DNA of 64,000 nt, from assembly GCA_021292165.1 (NCBI GenBank), contig CM037879.1, positions 22,551,817-22,615,816 of the forward strand, given 5' to 3'. Positions 50,501 through 53,500 of the stretch are shown here, one piece after another. Source of the DNA: Shinisaurus crocodilurus (Eukaryota > Chordata > Lepidosauria > Squamata > Shinisauridae). A model generated the notes under the pieces. The model saw only the letters and a program-made list of their open reading frames with translations. It had not been told where the DNA came from and ran no database searches. Numbering within the stretch: position 1 is the first letter of the stretch; every line of letters begins with the position of its first letter. Position numbers and translations under genes: made by a program.

Positions 50501-53500
50501 GAAATCAGTGTACCATTTGAACTCACCTGACACGGTCAAGACAGATGGAGATGGAGTTTTCTCAGTTACTTGGCTGCTGTTCCAATGCCAGCGAATGTCC
50601 ACAGGCTCAGGAGGACCCACCGCGTGGCACGTGAGATTGAATGGCTTGTTTCGGGTAACATTCAGCTCCTGGGGCTGCTTGATGAAGTACGGCAGCCCTG
50701 CGTGCAACGGAAGGGGAAAGGACCGTTACAAAGACTTAAAGATGACAGAGGGAGACATGTAGTGTCATAAAGTTGGACTACAACTCACATCATCCCCAGC
50801 CAGCAGGATGGAGGCTGTAGTCCAACCCATCCAGAGAGCACCAGGTTGTGGGTGGCTGGACTAAAGCAACAATGGACATTGTAGATTTACTTAGTCCTAT
50901 GCATGTTTAGACAGAAAAAAGTCTTACAACTCCCAGCCTTCCCCAGCCAGCATAGCTACGCTGGCTGGGGAAGGCTGGGAGTTGTTGGACTTTTCTCGGT
51001 CTAAACATGCATAGAATTGCACCCTTAGAGCATCAAGGATTCCTATCAGATTAGACCAGGAGTTGGGGAATTAGACCAATTAGAATAAGAACTAGTCCAA
51101 GGGTCGGATTAGACCAGGGGTCACCTAGGCCGATAGATCAGTGGTTCCCAAACTGTGTGCCAGGAGAGGGGCTGAAGTGTGCCCTGAAAAATGAAGCCAT
51201 CATTTTTTTTTTTAATTTATTGTATTTATAGCCCGCCTTTTTTCCTCCTGCAAGGAACCCAAGGCGGTTTACATAGACCTTCTCCTCTCCTTTTTTCCCC
51301 CCTCACTACAACCCTGTTAGATAGGGTAGGCTGAGAGTGAGTGACTGGCCCAAAGTCACCCAGTGAGCTTCATGGCCGAGTGGGGACTAGAACAGGGATC
51401 TCCCGAGTCCCAGTCCAACACTCTAACCACTATGCCACACAGAGCTGGATGCATCGTCCACTACACACATGGTGGAGTGGGAAGGCACTGAACTCTTGTC
51501 TCTCTGCCGCTACCTGGGCAGTGACATTGTCTAAAGCAGGGGTGGGGAACGTGTGGCTCTCCAGGTGTGGCTCTCGACTACAAGGCCATCCACCCTTGCC
51601 AGCGTAGCCAATGGTGGAGGAAGATGGGAAGTAAGAAAAGGATGCAATGTTAACTGGGCTATCCTGCAGCTCAAGTGAGGATATCTGTCAATTGTTCAAG
51701 GAGCTGATGGACTAAAATGTCTATCTTTTTGAGTATTGTTAAGAATGTAAGAAGAGCCATGCTGAATCAGACCAAAGGCCTTTCTAGTTCAGCATTCTGT
51801 TCGGACACTGGCCAACCAGCTGCCCAGGGTCAATTTCTCCAATCAAACCCCATATCAAAAGTTTGAGAAACTCTGCAAGAAGGTATCTGCTTGCTTTTTT
51901 CTGTGAGTAATTTCCCAAACTGGTTTTGTGCTCAATCTATTTTCCTGCCTCCAACTCTCATATTGCTATGCAAAATCGCCTAAGAGCCAACGATTCAACT
52001 ACAGTCTCTTGTCACTGAGGAATTATTTCAAATCTAAGCTTACCTTCCAACAAAATCAAAATAGGATCTGACTCGATTTCCTCACTGTGGACTTTCAGTT
52101 TGCAGCAGTAGGACCCATTATCAGAGCGCTGGAGTTTGATTATGCTGCATGGAAAAAAGGAAGAAAGACTTATAAGGGGATCGAGGTTTACTCTGTGACT
52201 TATCCAAGAAACAAGAACACTAAAATAATGCTGCAGTATTTGAAGGCAGGTCAAAAATAAATCTAGTTGTGAAGGCAGTGATGGGAACTGTATGAATCCA
52301 CATGGAAAAAATGCCCTGGGAAGTTTATTTTTATTGGCATTCTCAGCATACAAGAGTGCTGCCAGGCACCCATTTAACCAGGCCAGTGACAGATGCATGT
52401 AACACCTGGGTACAGAGGGAGCGATGTATATGCAAGCGAGGTTGGGGCAGGGTGCACCCATGCCCTGATCCCAATCTCCAAACCAATTACGCATCTGCAC
52501 TGGGCCCGCTTAGAAGTCTAAGCACATTTGTGAATGAATCTTCAAAAAAAAAAAAAAAACAACCCACAATGCATAGTTGCTTGCTACTCAGTGGTTGCAT
52601 GGCATCCAAACATCTTATAACAAGGTGGCACTTTTGGTGTTGTGTGGTGGCTTCTGCACCTCCTGGATCTCATCTCAGGGGCAATCAGTAAGATCCATTT
52701 CCCACATTGCAGGAGAAGGAAAAGATGAAACACAAGTCACTCATTATATACTGCTTTCTTCTCTGTGAGGTTTGCAGTGGTCCTAAGTCTGCTGTAACCT
52801 TAGAATTATTAACATGTGGTTTTTCATATATAGTCCTGACATTTAAAAAAATTGTTGACAGAGGGTCGGATCCAGTTGGGTCCCCTCTGCTGACAGAATG
52901 CTCTTTGATCCAGTGGAAGTTTACATGAGGGGAAAGGTGGAAAAGTAATTTTCACTGATTCCCCCTTTCCCTCTGCATCCCCCTGTGCCTCCCAAAAATC
53001 TGCTCCAGGGAACTGAGGGTCCATTTGGAACATGGGAGGTGGCACAGCTGCAAAAGAAAGAGGAATTTGCAAAAAAAAAAAATAAAAAAATCACATCCCC
53101 CCACTACCTTTCTGCTCCTGCAAGCCTCTGCTGGATCAAAGAGCCTTCAGCCAGTGGAGGAACAGGACTGGATGCAACCCACTCAGCTTTAAAACTGTAT
53201 ATAAGTTATTTACCTGAAAGTAGATATCATAGTGATGTCGTCATTGTCATCAAACTGATAATAGTGGCTGGCCAACCGGTCAGCATTAAGAAGCTCCTTC
53301 CCATTCTTCCACAAGGAAATAAGTGCAGAGTAGCGGTTGATTAGCGATTTAGGAACATTTATAGAGCAGTTAAACTTGATGTCCATATGTTCGGCAATTT
53401 GTATTCTTCCTACAGTAGGATTAAACTTAATTGACCGAAGGGGGTGATCTGCGTAACCTTCAGTAGAGGTGAGCCTATTGTCCTTCACAGTACTGGAATC

